Below the pieces are notes generated by a model. The model was not told the DNA's origin. It searched no databases and was given only the letters and a program-made list of their open reading frames with translations. A stretch of DNA of 64,000 nt, taken from NCBI GenBank assembly GCA_965198285.1, contig OZ240251.1, forward strand, positions 2,418,001 to 2,482,000, written 5' to 3'. The translations under genes were made by a program, and so were the position numbers. Position 1 is the first letter of the stretch. Each line of letters opens with the position of its first letter. This document shows, one piece after another, positions 9,196 to 16,322 of this stretch. The stretch is from UBA11872 sp965198285 (GTDB taxonomy: Bacteria > Chloroflexota > UBA11872).

Positions 9196-10200
9196 TCAGG
9201 CGGCGGCCGCTGGTTCGGGCACGCCCGGCGCCAGCGACGGCTCGGGAACCGGTCGCGGCAGCTTTAAGCCGGCCGCCTTCACGATGCGCGGGACGGCCCG
9301 CTCCCAGTCGATGGCCATGATGTGAACCCCGTGCACGCCCGGAATCTCACGCACCTGCTCGATAATCTCCAGGCAGATCTTCACGCCCTCGGTGCGCGGC
9401 TTTTTGGCCGCCCGCATGCGTTCCACCACGGCGTCCGGCACCTCCATGCCCGCGATCTTGAACTTCATGAATTCGGCCATGCGGGCGGACTTCAGCGGAC
9501 CCACCCCAGCGAAGATGTGCACGCGCTCGTCCAGGCCCTCGTCGCGCACGTATGACATCCAGTCGGCGAATCGCTCCACGTTGAAGATCATCTGCGTCAG
9601 GGCGAACTCCTGACCGGCCTCGGCCTTCTTCAGCAGGCGCAGCGGACGCCACCCGTAAGGCGGCGCGAACGGGTTGGCCGCACCGCCAATGAAGTAGCCA
9701 AACTCACCCTTGATCGGATCGCCGGCCGCCGTTCGACCCTCATCGCGCAGCCGTTGCAGGAGACGCACCAGCTGCACGCCCTGGAGGTCGAAGACCGGCT
9801 TCGCCATGGGATGATCGCCTAGCACCAGGGAGTCGCCGCTGATTGACATAAAATTACGCACGCCGAATGCCTGCGCCGCAATCACGTCCGACTGGATGGC
9901 CAGCCGGTTCCGGTCGCGGCACGAGAGCTGCATGATCGGCTCGACCCCGCCTTGCGCGCACAGCAGCGCCGCACCCCAGTTCGCCATCTTCAGCGCCGCG
10001 CCCTGGTTGTCCGTGCAACTCGCCGCATCCACGTACCCGCGGATAATCCCCACCTTCTTCCGCACGTCCGCCGCGTCCGGCGCCCGCGGCGGCCCAAGTT
10101 CACACGTCACCGCAAACTCCCCCGCCGCCAGCACCGCCTGCAGGTGGCTGTACGGCGGCGAAGTAGCAACGGCCGCATCGCCGGCTTCGGCCGGAGTCAT
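9196..10200 (-). CDS. metF: Methylenetetrahydrofolate reductase
   Basis: This protein of 334 residues reduces methylene-THF to methyl-THF (FAD-dependent TIM barrel). Recognisable blocks are FAVTCELGPPRAPD near the N-terminus, CTDNQGA, GVEPIMQLSCRDRNR, FMSISGDSL, KGEFGYFIGGAANP, FALTQMIFNVERF and HIFAGVGPLKS. The pattern resembles the acetogen/archaeal type more than the short E. coli MetF. The start at 10200 (MTPAEAG) is chosen because the 54 residues encoded upstream are of unrelated composition. It is the first gene of the one-carbon operon. No metV partner is nearby. Confidence 0.93.
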   Translation of the reverse strand: MTPAEAGDAAVATSPPYSHLQAVLAAGEFAVTCELGPPRAPDAADVRKKVGIIRGYVDAASCTDNQGAALKMANWGAALLCAQGGVEPIMQLSCRDRNRLAIQSDVIAAQAFGVRNFMSISGDSLVLGDHPMAKPVFDLQGVQLVRLLQRLRDEGRTAAGDPIKGEFGYFIGGAANPFAPPYGWRPLRLLKKAEAGQEFALTQMIFNVERFADWMSYVRDEGLDERVHIFAGVGPLKSARMAEFMKFKIAGMEVPDAVVERMRAAKKPRTEGVKICLEIIEQVREIPGVHGVHIMAIDWERAVPRIVKAAGLKLPRPVPEPSLAPGVPEPAAAA

Positions 10201-10515
10201 GCGAATAAGAGGACCTGCCCGAAAGCGGGGACGCCGCCCATGGTATCGCGAGGCCGCCCCACCGAGCCTGCCCAAGGCGTGCCCACCCCGTTCCTGGTGA
10301 GCCGCCCCGGAGTCCGTCGGAGATCCGTGTCGAACCACACCCCCAGCCTCCAAGCCTCCCAACCAGTCCCCCCGCCGTCCGAAACCCTTCCGGGCGTAGG
10401 GGCCGGTTTCTAACCGGCCTCTTCAGGGCATCCCGCAGACCCCGGCACACACCCGGCTCGGCCTCCAACCAACGAAGGCTGTAGGGCTGCGATCCCCCTG
10501 GCCTAAAGCGCCCGC
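10201..10515. other. Intergenic stretch upstream of metF with a perfect hairpin
   Basis: About 315 bases separate metF from the VapC-like gene. No gene is supported. The only structure seen is the inverted repeat at 10401-10419, listed separately. The metF promoter should lie near 10200-10300, but no clear hexamers were found. Confidence 0.5.
10401..10419. repeat. REP-like inverted repeat
   Basis: GGCCGGTT (10401-10408) and AACCGGCC (10412-10419) form a perfect 8-bp stem around TCT, preceded by GTAGG. Short imperfect palindromes of this form (GTAGGGGCCGGTTTC...) recur as dispersed REP-type elements in many bacterial genomes. Only one copy lies in this window, so its repeat nature is inferred from general familiarity. 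Confidence 0.4.
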
Positions 10516-10905
10516 TCAGGTTCGCTGCGGCGCCGCAGCGGCCAGGGCCCGGTCAAAGGTCATAATCTCCCGGACCCCTCGCCGCCGGCAGCTGGCGAGA
10601 TGGCAAAGGTCTCTCGCCTCCAGCCTGGGATACCGCTCATGCAACTGGCGCGCCAGCATCACGTCCGCCTCTTCCAGCGGCCACACCTCCACGCCTGCTT
10701 GTCCCATTAGAGCTAAGGCATCCTCGAACTCGTCACTTCGCCGCACAGGGAGGTAGGCGTGCATCAACTCCTGTAGTACCTCGGCGGATGTATAGAGCGA
10801 CCTGAAAGTGCCAAGAGACTCGTCGAAGAAATCACGGGCGCGAGACTTTAGTGGATGAGGTTTCCCAACCGAATACATGAAGACATTGGTGTCCACGAAC
10901 GTCAT
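10516..10905 (-). CDS. vapC: PIN-domain toxin, VapC-like
   Basis: This 129-residue PIN-domain protein starts with TFVDTNVFMYSVG, carrying the first catalytic Asp (D5). The conserved Glu lies in SAEVLQEL and a further acidic residue in LEARDLCHLASC. PIN proteins are Mg-dependent ribonucleases, and VapC toxins cleave tRNA or rRNA. The ATG at 10905 overlaps the stop of the upstream antitoxin gene by four bases (ATGA), the classic antitoxin-toxin layout, and is preferred over the longer frame starting at 10962. The RNA target cannot be predicted. Confidence 0.87.
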   Translation of the reverse strand: MTFVDTNVFMYSVGKPHPLKSRARDFFDESLGTFRSLYTSAEVLQELMHAYLPVRRSDEFEDALALMGQAGVEVWPLEEADVMLARQLHERYPRLEARDLCHLASCRRRGVREIMTFDRALAAAAPQRT

Positions 10906-11177
10906 ACGTCGGGCAGACCGTGCATACGCGATTCTGCGATTACGCGCTTGTGCTCTTCCCAATCAGGCTCCACCCCTGGGCCTCGCCGCGCATCGCACTC
11001 CGCAAAGAACCGTTGCAGGTCCTCCTGGGACTGGAAGCGTTGAGCACGCTGCCGATCCTCCAGCCGTTCACGCGCGGCCGTCCGCAGCCAGGCGCTCAAG
11101 CTCAAGCCCTCCCGGCGCGCCTGCCGGACAAATCGAGCTTTGTCCTCGTCAGGGACAATCAACTGGACCCTGGCCAC
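10902..11177 (-). CDS. Antitoxin of VapBC-type pair, ribbon-helix-helix-like
   Basis: This 91-residue protein begins VARVQLIVPDEDKARFVRQA, a beta strand followed by a helix as in ribbon-helix-helix DNA-binding proteins, and continues with EGLSLSAWLRTAARERL. The C-terminal half is charged (EEDLQRFF, PDWEEHKR), as expected for a toxin-binding tail. GTG at 11177 is chosen as start because AGGAGG (11185-11190) sits seven bases upstream; the longer frame to 11225 runs through the operator palindrome. It should neutralise the PIN toxin and repress its own operon. Confidence 0.78.
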   Translation of the reverse strand: MARVQLIVPDEDKARFVRQARREGLSLSAWLRTAARERLEDRQRAQRFQSQEDLQRFFAECDARRGPGVEPDWEEHKRVIAESRMHGLPDV

Positions 11178-11199
11178 ACCAATGCCTCCTGCGTACACC

Positions 11200-11230
11200 C
11201 TGAAGTGTGTATTGAGCATACACACCTCAG
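11200..11230. promoter_or_regulatory. Palindromic operator upstream of VapBC-like operon
   Basis: GTGTGTAT (11205-11212) and ATACACAC (11218-11225) are perfect inverted arms around TGAGC, extended by outer arms CTGA (11200-11203) and TCAG (11227-11230) with one mismatched pair between them. The palindrome lies 22-53 bases upstream of the antitoxin start codon on the minus strand, where toxin-antitoxin autoregulators bind. It is the most symmetrical sequence in this part of the window. Confidence 0.6.
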
Positions 11231-11638
11231 GGGTCCCTCCCCAATCAGACCGACGGGATGGAGGTGAGTCATTGTCACCGTGTCACCTCCTATCTCGTGA
11301 CCAGCCACAGGCCGCGCTCCCCCGGCCCAGCCAAATGCTCTAGGGTCTCAGTTCCTCCAAGTTCGTGGCCTATAGCACCCCCACCGCACAGCTAGCGCTT
11401 TTTAAGTGGAGCGACGCTGTGACCAGGCAGGGAATCTCCCGCCTTATCGGCTGAGTGATACCCGATGCAAGTGGCGCTTGCTCGTCGCCCCGCGTACCGG
11501 CCCCATGCCCGACTGATCGCCGCGCTTGATTCTGGCTCCCGCCCCGCCAACAACTACTCTTACTTCACTGGGCGATGTTTTGAGTGACACCAGCGGACGG
11601 CTGGTGACCGTACACCAACTGCGTCAAGGGGGAGCTTC
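11231..11638. other. Intergenic stretch without supported gene
   Basis: About 400 bases lie between the divergent toxin-antitoxin operon and the secreted SH3-like protein. GGAGGTGA (11260-11267) and TCACCTCC (11283-11290) form an 8-bp inverted repeat, and an internal TCACC (11275-11279) could pair alternatively with the left arm. No RNA gene or ORF with a start signal was seen. Confidence 0.45.
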
Positions 11639-12133
11639 ATGCTTCGACGATTGAGGCATGCGCTGGTCGCGACCGTGCTCGCGGTCATCATGTTGCCGGC
11701 CGTTGCCGGCGCCCACGAGGGAGCGATTCCTCCCGCAGTCCCCGGACGGTCATCTGACTATTCGGCCGTCTATCACGAAGCCATAAGTCGCTCGGGCGAC
11801 CCCGAGCTTTCGCACAGGATCGCGGCGGACGTAACCGGGCGCGGCACCGTCTGGCTCTTCATGATCGGACGCGACACGGGCGTGATTTGGGGCACGTATG
11901 ACCATTCCGACCCCGATCCGGGGTGTGGACACTTCCGCTTGGCCGCCGTGGTAGTGCCCACCGCCGGCCTTAACGTGCGCACGGCTGCCGACCACAACGC
12001 CTCGGTGGCTTATGTGGCGCCCGGCGCATTCAAACTTGAGCTCACCGGCGAAACCCAGGTCGTCTACGGCGTCACCTGGTGGCAGCTGACGGACTGCAAT
12101 TGGGTCCAGGGCCAGTTCCTGAACTTCAGCTAG
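11639..12133 (+). CDS. Secreted protein with SH3-like domain
   Basis: This 164-residue protein has a signal peptide (MLRRLRHALVATVLAVIML, cleavage probably after AGA at about residue 25). The C-terminal half resembles a bacterial SH3 domain: LNVRTAADHNASVAYVAPG is the usual L-N-V-R entry strand, and it ends with VTWWQLTDCNWVQGQFLN, the typical W-W-x-x-x...G-W-V exit. Such domains bind cell-wall peptides or other surface ligands. Two Cys in the mature part could form a disulfide. GGGGGAG lies just upstream of ATG 11639. The rest of the protein is unrecognised. Confidence 0.7.
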   Translation: MLRRLRHALVATVLAVIMLPAVAGAHEGAIPPAVPGRSSDYSAVYHEAISRSGDPELSHRIAADVTGRGTVWLFMIGRDTGVIWGTYDHSDPDPGCGHFRLAAVVVPTAGLNVRTAADHNASVAYVAPGAFKLELTGETQVVYGVTWWQLTDCNWVQGQFLNFS

Positions 12134-12303
12134 GTTTTCTTAACAAAGCCGCGTAAGACTCGGCCGACGGCTGGATGGCCGCCAGCGACCGCAGCCATGC
12201 GCCAGTCTCAATTCGGCTGCGTCCGCACCCAAGACCTTATCCTTTACTGCATGGACGCCTTCACAGCCAGAGACGCCCAAGCCCGAATGGCGGTCTAGAA
12301 CCC

Positions 12304-12648
12304 ATGCGCGTCGTCGAAGATCCCCTCAACCGCAAAACCATTGAAGCCATCACCCAGTTCATCGTCGATCGCTTCCAGCCCGAGCAAGTCATCCTCTTCG
12401 GCAGCTGCGCCCGCGGCGAAACCGACGAAAACAGCGACCTGGACCTAATGGTGGTCTTGCGCCCCGGCGAGGAACCACCCCGCCGCGGCAACCCGATTCA
12501 CGCGGCCATCTCCGAACGGTTCGTGCTCCCTGTGGACCTGCTGATCCGTTCGTACGAAGCGTTCGCTGAATACCGCCCCAATCCCAACTCCATGCTCAGC
12601 CGCATGCTCGAAGACTCCGAAGTCCTCTATGACCGACGCGCGGCCTGA
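12304..12648 (+). CDS. Minimal nucleotidyltransferase (MNT) of a MNT/HEPN pair
   Basis: This 114-residue DNA polymerase beta-like nucleotidyltransferase has the GS motif LFGSCARGE (G33-S34), and the metal-binding DLDL (D45, D47) follows at the usual spacing. MNT proteins of HEPN/MNT modules act as antitoxins that AMPylate the HEPN partner. The start at 12304 (MRVVEDPLNRK) is chosen because the 43 residues encoded further upstream look unrelated. The gene overlaps the HEPN gene by 20 bases. Confidence 0.85.
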   Translation: MRVVEDPLNRKTIEAITQFIVDRFQPEQVILFGSCARGETDENSDLDLMVVLRPGEEPPRRGNPIHAAISERFVLPVDLLIRSYEAFAEYRPNPNSMLSRMLEDSEVLYDRRAA

Positions 12649-13012
12649 ACTCGCCTGGTTCGCCAAGGCCGACGCCGACCTGGAAATGGCCCGGCGTGCG
12701 CTCGAGCCGGACCGACCATTCCCGGACATGGCCTGCTTCCACGCCCAGCAATGCGCCGAGAAGTACCTCAAGGGGTATTTGGTCGCGCACGACGTACCGT
12801 TCCGATTCGTGCACGACCTCGGCTATCTCATCAATGTCTGCACCGCCCTGGATCCAGCATTTGAAGACCTCAGATCAGCCGCAAAATCCCTGAACGTCTA
12901 CAGCGCGACATCCCGCTATCCAGCCGAAACCGACCCGGAACCCGACATCCCCGAGGCGCGGGAAGCAATCCGACGAGCCCAACAAGTCGCCGACTTCGTC
13001 CTCCAAGCCTAG
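12629..13012 (+). CDS. HEPN-domain protein, partner of MNT
   Basis: This 127-residue all-helical HEPN protein has the family core FHAQQCAEKYLKGYL followed by FRFVHDLGYLI. HEPN toxins are ribonucleases with an R-x4-6-H motif. Here the His of VHDL (H62) is preceded by Arg59 only two residues away, so the canonical motif is not evident, and nucleic-acid cleavage is uncertain. The 20-base overlap with the MNT gene supports a two-gene module. An alternative is the non-toxic HEPN/NTase pair type common in thermophiles and Chloroflexota. Confidence 0.82.
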   Translation: MTDARPELAWFAKADADLEMARRALEPDRPFPDMACFHAQQCAEKYLKGYLVAHDVPFRFVHDLGYLINVCTALDPAFEDLRSAAKSLNVYSATSRYPAETDPEPDIPEAREAIRRAQQVADFVLQA

Positions 13013-13037
13013 CCCTGCGTCTGACCCTGCCGATGTA

Positions 13038-13967
13038 ATGCCCACCCTGAAGTCGCGCCCGCCCCTCCTCGTCATCGCTGGACCCACCGCCACCGGCAAG
13101 ACCCGCCTCGCCCTTGAGATGGCCGAGCACGTTCCCATCGAAGTCATCTCCGCCGACTCCCGCCAGGTCTACCGCGGCCTCGACGTCGGCACGGCCAAAC
13201 CCACACCCGCCGAACGAAAACGCGTTCCCCACCACTTGGTTGACATAATTGACCCAGGCGAGACATTCAGCGCGCACGGCTTTGTCCGCATCGCTCGCAC
13301 TGCAATCACTGCAATCACTGCACGACGAGCGATTCCGGTCCTCGTCGGCGGCACCGGCTTCTACATCCAGGCGCTACTCACGGCCTCCCCGCTCGGCGCC
13401 ACACCCCCCGACCCCGACCTACGCAGACGCCTAACCCGGGAGCTCGAAACCCACGGCCCCCAGCCCCTCATCCGGCGCCTGCGCGACATCGCTCCCGACC
13501 GCGCCGCCGCCATCGACCTCAGCAACACCCGCCGCCTCGTCCGCGCCCTCGAAATCGCCGAGACTCGGCTCAGCCAGCCTTCCCAGGCAGCCCAACCCAA
13601 GACCAGCATGCGGATCCCCGCCTACGTCCTCGGTCTCGAAGTCGAACCCGCGATCCTCGCCGGCCGCATCGCCCAACGCACCGAGCGAATGTTCAAAGAC
13701 GGCCTCTTGGACGAAGCCCGCCGGCTCCGCGACCGCGGCTACGACCGCACCCTCCCCGCCCTCAGCGGCGTCGGCTACGCCGAAGCCCTGGCCCATCTCG
13801 ACGGCGAAATAACCCTCCCCGAAGCCATCGAACGCACCACCATCCGCACCCGCCAATACGCCCGCCGCCAGCGCACCTGGTTCCGCCACCAACTCCCCAC
13901 CAACTGGCATCCACCCCAAGCAGCCCTCAAAACCGCCCTCCACCACCTCGCCGCCGACCACCGCTAG
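13038..13967 (+). CDS. miaA: tRNA dimethylallyltransferase
   Basis: This 309-residue enzyme transfers dimethylallyl to A37 of tRNAs that read UNN codons. The P-loop IAGPTATGKTRLAL lies at about residues 13-26, followed by ISADSRQVYRGLDVGTAK, PHHLVDIIDP and VLVGGTGFYI, all MiaA signatures. The C-terminal part has GVGYAEAL and the RQYARRQRTWFR motif. A tandem ACTGCAATC repeat at 13299-13316 encodes an internal ITAITA. The last 41 bases overlap the convergent VanZ-like gene. Confidence 0.95.
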   Translation: MPTLKSRPPLLVIAGPTATGKTRLALEMAEHVPIEVISADSRQVYRGLDVGTAKPTPAERKRVPHHLVDIIDPGETFSAHGFVRIARTAITAITARRAIPVLVGGTGFYIQALLTASPLGATPPDPDLRRRLTRELETHGPQPLIRRLRDIAPDRAAAIDLSNTRRLVRALEIAETRLSQPSQAAQPKTSMRIPAYVLGLEVEPAILAGRIAQRTERMFKDGLLDEARRLRDRGYDRTLPALSGVGYAEALAHLDGEITLPEAIERTTIRTRQYARRQRTWFRHQLPTNWHPPQAALKTALHHLAADHR

Positions 13968-14544
13968 CCCCTGGGCGTCGGAGTCGCCTCAAGGTCCACC
14001 TCCGAGCCCACGCCAGCGCGACAACCGCCGCCACCGACGTCGTAGCCGCCAAAAAGTTGAACAGCATGTCGACCGGGTCGAAGACACGATTGGGCAGAAA
14101 CCACTGGATGCTCTCGTCCACCACACCGAGCGCTGCGGCAAGAACGACAGCCGCCACCGGAGGAACGGGAACGCACCGCCCCTGGCTTACCCGCTCGGCC
14201 AGCGCTTCGTGAATGAACACGCCCAGCACGCCGTACTCCATCAGGTGCGTGCGCTCCGCCGGACTCACGGTAGTGCGCAGGAACAGCAGAAGGTAGACGA
14301 AGGTGATGCCTAATAGGACTGCGATCTCCGCCCCGCGGGGCCGCACCCTGATGCCCAGCGTGAAGATCGTTGCCCCCAGCAGGAACATGGCAAACAGGAC
14401 CAGGGCCGAGGCGTCCAGCAGCTCGTAGTCGCGTAGCGTTACGGCTAGGGTCCCCGCCAGTCCGAGCGTGGAGTAGATCGCCGCCACGACAGCAGCACTC
14501 CACAGCCACAGGCGCCGTTCCCGAGGCGAGGAAAACCAGCTCAT
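13927..14544 (-). CDS. VanZ-like membrane protein, second of a tandem pair
   Basis: This 205-residue protein has four or five hydrophobic segments and the VanZ-like signature: HLMEYGVLGVFIHEAL, then a helix, then VVDESIQWFLPNRVFDPVDMLFNFLA. The E-x-x-Q-x-F-x-P-x-R-x-x-D-x-x-D-x-x-x-N pattern is the family hallmark. VanZ gives low-level teicoplanin resistance, but most homologs have no known role. It is about 60 percent similar by eye to the adjacent upstream gene and starts three bases after its stop codon, indicating tandem duplication. The 3' end overlaps miaA by 41 bases. Confidence 0.82.
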   Translation of the reverse strand: MSWFSSPRERRLWLWSAAVVAAIYSTLGLAGTLAVTLRDYELLDASALVLFAMFLLGATIFTLGIRVRPRGAEIAVLLGITFVYLLLFLRTTVSPAERTHLMEYGVLGVFIHEALAERVSQGRCVPVPPVAAVVLAAALGVVDESIQWFLPNRVFDPVDMLFNFLAATTSVAAVVALAWARRWTLRRLRRPGASGGRRRGGGGRF

Positions 14545-14547
14545 GGT

Positions 14548-15120
14548 CTACGTGCCGCGTCTGGCGCGACTCGTTCGCCGCCGCGCCCATGCCAGGACCA
14601 TGACGGCGCCAATCGCCATCGTGCCCGCCAGCAGGTTGAACAGGATGTCCTGCGGATCGAACACACGGGTGGGCAGAAACCACTGAATGCCCTCGTCGAT
14701 TACCCCCAGAGTTGCTGTCGCCAGGACGGCCAGCAGCGGCGGCAGCGGCACTCGCTGCCCCTGCCTCACCCGCTCCGCCAGCGCCTCGTGGATGAACACG
14801 CCCAGCACGCCGTATTCGATCAGATGCGTGCGCTCCTCAAGAATCGCCATCCGTGTGAACACCATCAAATAGGCGGCCACGATCCCCAGCGCCACGGCAA
14901 TCTCGACCCGGCCGATCCTTACATTGACCCCTTGCGTTACCACGGTGGCGCCCACCAGGAACATGCCAAGCAGAAAGAACACGGCGGCGTCCAAAAAACC
15001 GTGCTCCCGCAGCCACTCGGCAAGCGTGCCCGTCAGCCCCAGCGTCGAGTAAATCGCCACGACCACTGCCAGCGTCCACAGCCACAGCCGCCGCTCCCGC
15101 CTGGATGCGAACAACCTCAT
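14548..15120 (-). CDS. VanZ-like membrane protein, first of a tandem pair
   Basis: This 190-residue integral membrane protein has hydrophobic segments at about residues 12-30, 42-62, 72-88, 122-142 and 160-176. It carries HLIEYGVLGVFIHEALAERV and VIDEGIQWFLPTRVFDPQDI, the VanZ-like core. The first 25 residues, with RRERRLWLWTLAVVVAIYST, are nearly the same as in the following paralog. ATG 15120 is the first in-frame start. The pair is transcribed away from the dapF promoter region. Confidence 0.82.
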   Translation of the reverse strand: MRLFASRRERRLWLWTLAVVVAIYSTLGLTGTLAEWLREHGFLDAAVFFLLGMFLVGATVVTQGVNVRIGRVEIAVALGIVAAYLMVFTRMAILEERTHLIEYGVLGVFIHEALAERVRQGQRVPLPPLLAVLATATLGVIDEGIQWFLPTRVFDPQDILFNLLAGTMAIGAVMVLAWARRRTSRARRGT

Positions 15121-15212
15121 GGCGTCACTCCACGCCGGCTGCCGTCAGCAGCCGCGACATGACGGGCCCTGCCCTTCCGGCAGCCCTCGCCGACTGCCCG
15201 CGGACACGGTGA

Positions 15213-15241
15213 TTGCGTAGTGTCCACGACTAGTGTACAAT
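15213..15241 (+). promoter_or_regulatory. Candidate sigma-70 promoter upstream of dapF
   Basis: TTGCGT (15213-15218) and TACAAT (15236-15241) are separated by exactly 17 bases, close to the TTGACA/TATAAT consensus and unusual in this GC-rich sequence. It points toward dapF, whose start codon is about 220 bases downstream, leaving a long 5' leader. Confidence 0.5.
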
Positions 15242-15291
15242 AACCTCGATGTCCCCGCAACCTCAATTCCGGATGCCTCCCGCCCACCCCC

Positions 15292-15318
15292 CGTTCGCCC
15301 TGAGCCTGTCGAAGGGCG
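15292..15318. repeat. REP-like palindrome (CCCTGAGCCTGTCGAAGGG type)
   Basis: CGCCCT (15296-15301) pairs with AGGGCG (15313-15318) around GAGCCTGTCGA. This sequence belongs to a very widespread class of dispersed intergenic palindromes in GC-rich bacteria, often mistranslated as FALSLSKG or RPEPVEGR. A single copy was found in the window. Confidence 0.65.
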
Positions 15319-15377
15319 TCGCCGCCCCCTCGCCCCGCATCGAGTTTCGCCGCCCCGAAAGCGCCCCGCGGCGCCTC

Positions 15378-15401
15378 AAGAGTTTTTTGGAAAAAACTCT
15401 T
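15378..15401. promoter_or_regulatory. Perfect AT-rich palindrome in dapF leader
   Basis: AAGAGTTTTTT (15378-15388) and AAAAAACTCTT (15391-15401) are perfect inverted arms with only GG between them. It stands out in GC-rich DNA, lies 60 bases upstream of the dapF ATG and could be an operator or a weak hairpin. With a two-base centre a transcript hairpin would have to open several A-U pairs, so a DNA site for a dimeric regulator is more likely. Confidence 0.45.
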
Positions 15402-15460
15402 ACGCGCGCAAACCCGCCACCAAGTACGCTGACCCCGCGACGCTCAGGCTCCTCCCGACC

Positions 15461-16321
15461 ATGACCCTCCCCTTCACCAAAATGCACGGTGCCGGCAACG
15501 ACTTCGTCCTCCTCGACGGCCGCCGTGACCTGCCGGCCGACCTCGTCGACGTCGCCCGCGCCATCGGCGACCGCCACATGGGCGTCGGGTTCGACCAACT
15601 GCTGGTCGTCCGCGACGGCACGTCGAACCCGTACCAGATGGAAATCTGGAACTCCGACGGCTCCCTCGCCCAGATGTGCGGCAACGGCATCCGCTGTTTC
15701 GCCAAGTGGCTCTACGACCGCGACGAACTCTCCATCGGCCCCGTCACCGTCGAGACCGTCGGCGGCCTCCGCTCCATCGAAATCAGCGGCTACGTCAACG
15801 GCTCCTTCCAGGCCGCCGTCGGCATGGGCGTCCCCGACTTCGATCCCACCAACATCCCCATGCGCACCGACGGCCTCGACAGCCGGACCACCCTCAACCC
15901 GAACGGCATGCAACTCACTGTCACCGGCGTCTCCATGGGCAACCCCCACGCCGTCTCCTTCCAGGACTCGGTCGACGACTTCCCGCTCGAACACATCGGC
16001 CCGCTCGTCGAGCACAACCCCACGTTCCCCGAGCGCATCAACTTCGAGATCGTTCAAGTCGTTGGCCCGGGACACCTGAAGGTACGCGTCTGGGAACGCG
16101 GCGCCGGCATCACCCTGGCCTGCGGTACTGGCGCATCCGCCGCCGTGGCTGCGGCGGTTCTCGAGGAACGCATCGACCCCGGCACCGTTGATCTCGACAT
16201 GCCGGGCGGTAGGCTGCGGGTCGTTTGGAACGGTCCGGGCCACGAACTGATCCTGCGTGGACCGGCGGCCACCGTCTTCGAAGGCGCCTGGCCCACCACC
16301 AACTCCGCGGAGGCCCGCTGA
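15461..16321 (+). CDS. dapF: Diaminopimelate epimerase
   Basis: This 286-residue, PLP-independent enzyme converts LL- to meso-diaminopimelate for lysine and peptidoglycan. Both catalytic cysteines are present, in QMCGNGIRC and LACGTGASA. The N-terminus FTKMHGAGNDFVLLDG is typical, which fixes ATG 15461 as the start although the frame is open from 15233. It is followed after one base by dapL, so the two last steps before meso-DAP in the DapL pathway are encoded together. Confidence 0.96.
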   Translation: MTLPFTKMHGAGNDFVLLDGRRDLPADLVDVARAIGDRHMGVGFDQLLVVRDGTSNPYQMEIWNSDGSLAQMCGNGIRCFAKWLYDRDELSIGPVTVETVGGLRSIEISGYVNGSFQAAVGMGVPDFDPTNIPMRTDGLDSRTTLNPNGMQLTVTGVSMGNPHAVSFQDSVDDFPLEHIGPLVEHNPTFPERINFEIVQVVGPGHLKVRVWERGAGITLACGTGASAAVAAAVLEERIDPGTVDLDMPGGRLRVVWNGPGHELILRGPAATVFEGAWPTTNSAEAR

Positions 16322-16322
16322 C

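Larger units (their letters stand above)
15121..15460. other. Divergent regulatory region between VanZ pair and dapF
   Basis: About 340 bases without a supported gene separate the VanZ-like gene and dapF. It holds a candidate sigma-70 promoter, a REP-like palindrome and an AT-rich 24-bp palindrome, each listed separately. An ORF in frame with dapF runs through it, but it translates the palindrome and has no homology. Confidence 0.6.

Noticed and set aside
13299..13320. Tandem nine-base repeat that might start a CRISPR-like array
   Set aside because: Only two full units lie inside the miaA coding region and keep its frame. There are no spacers.
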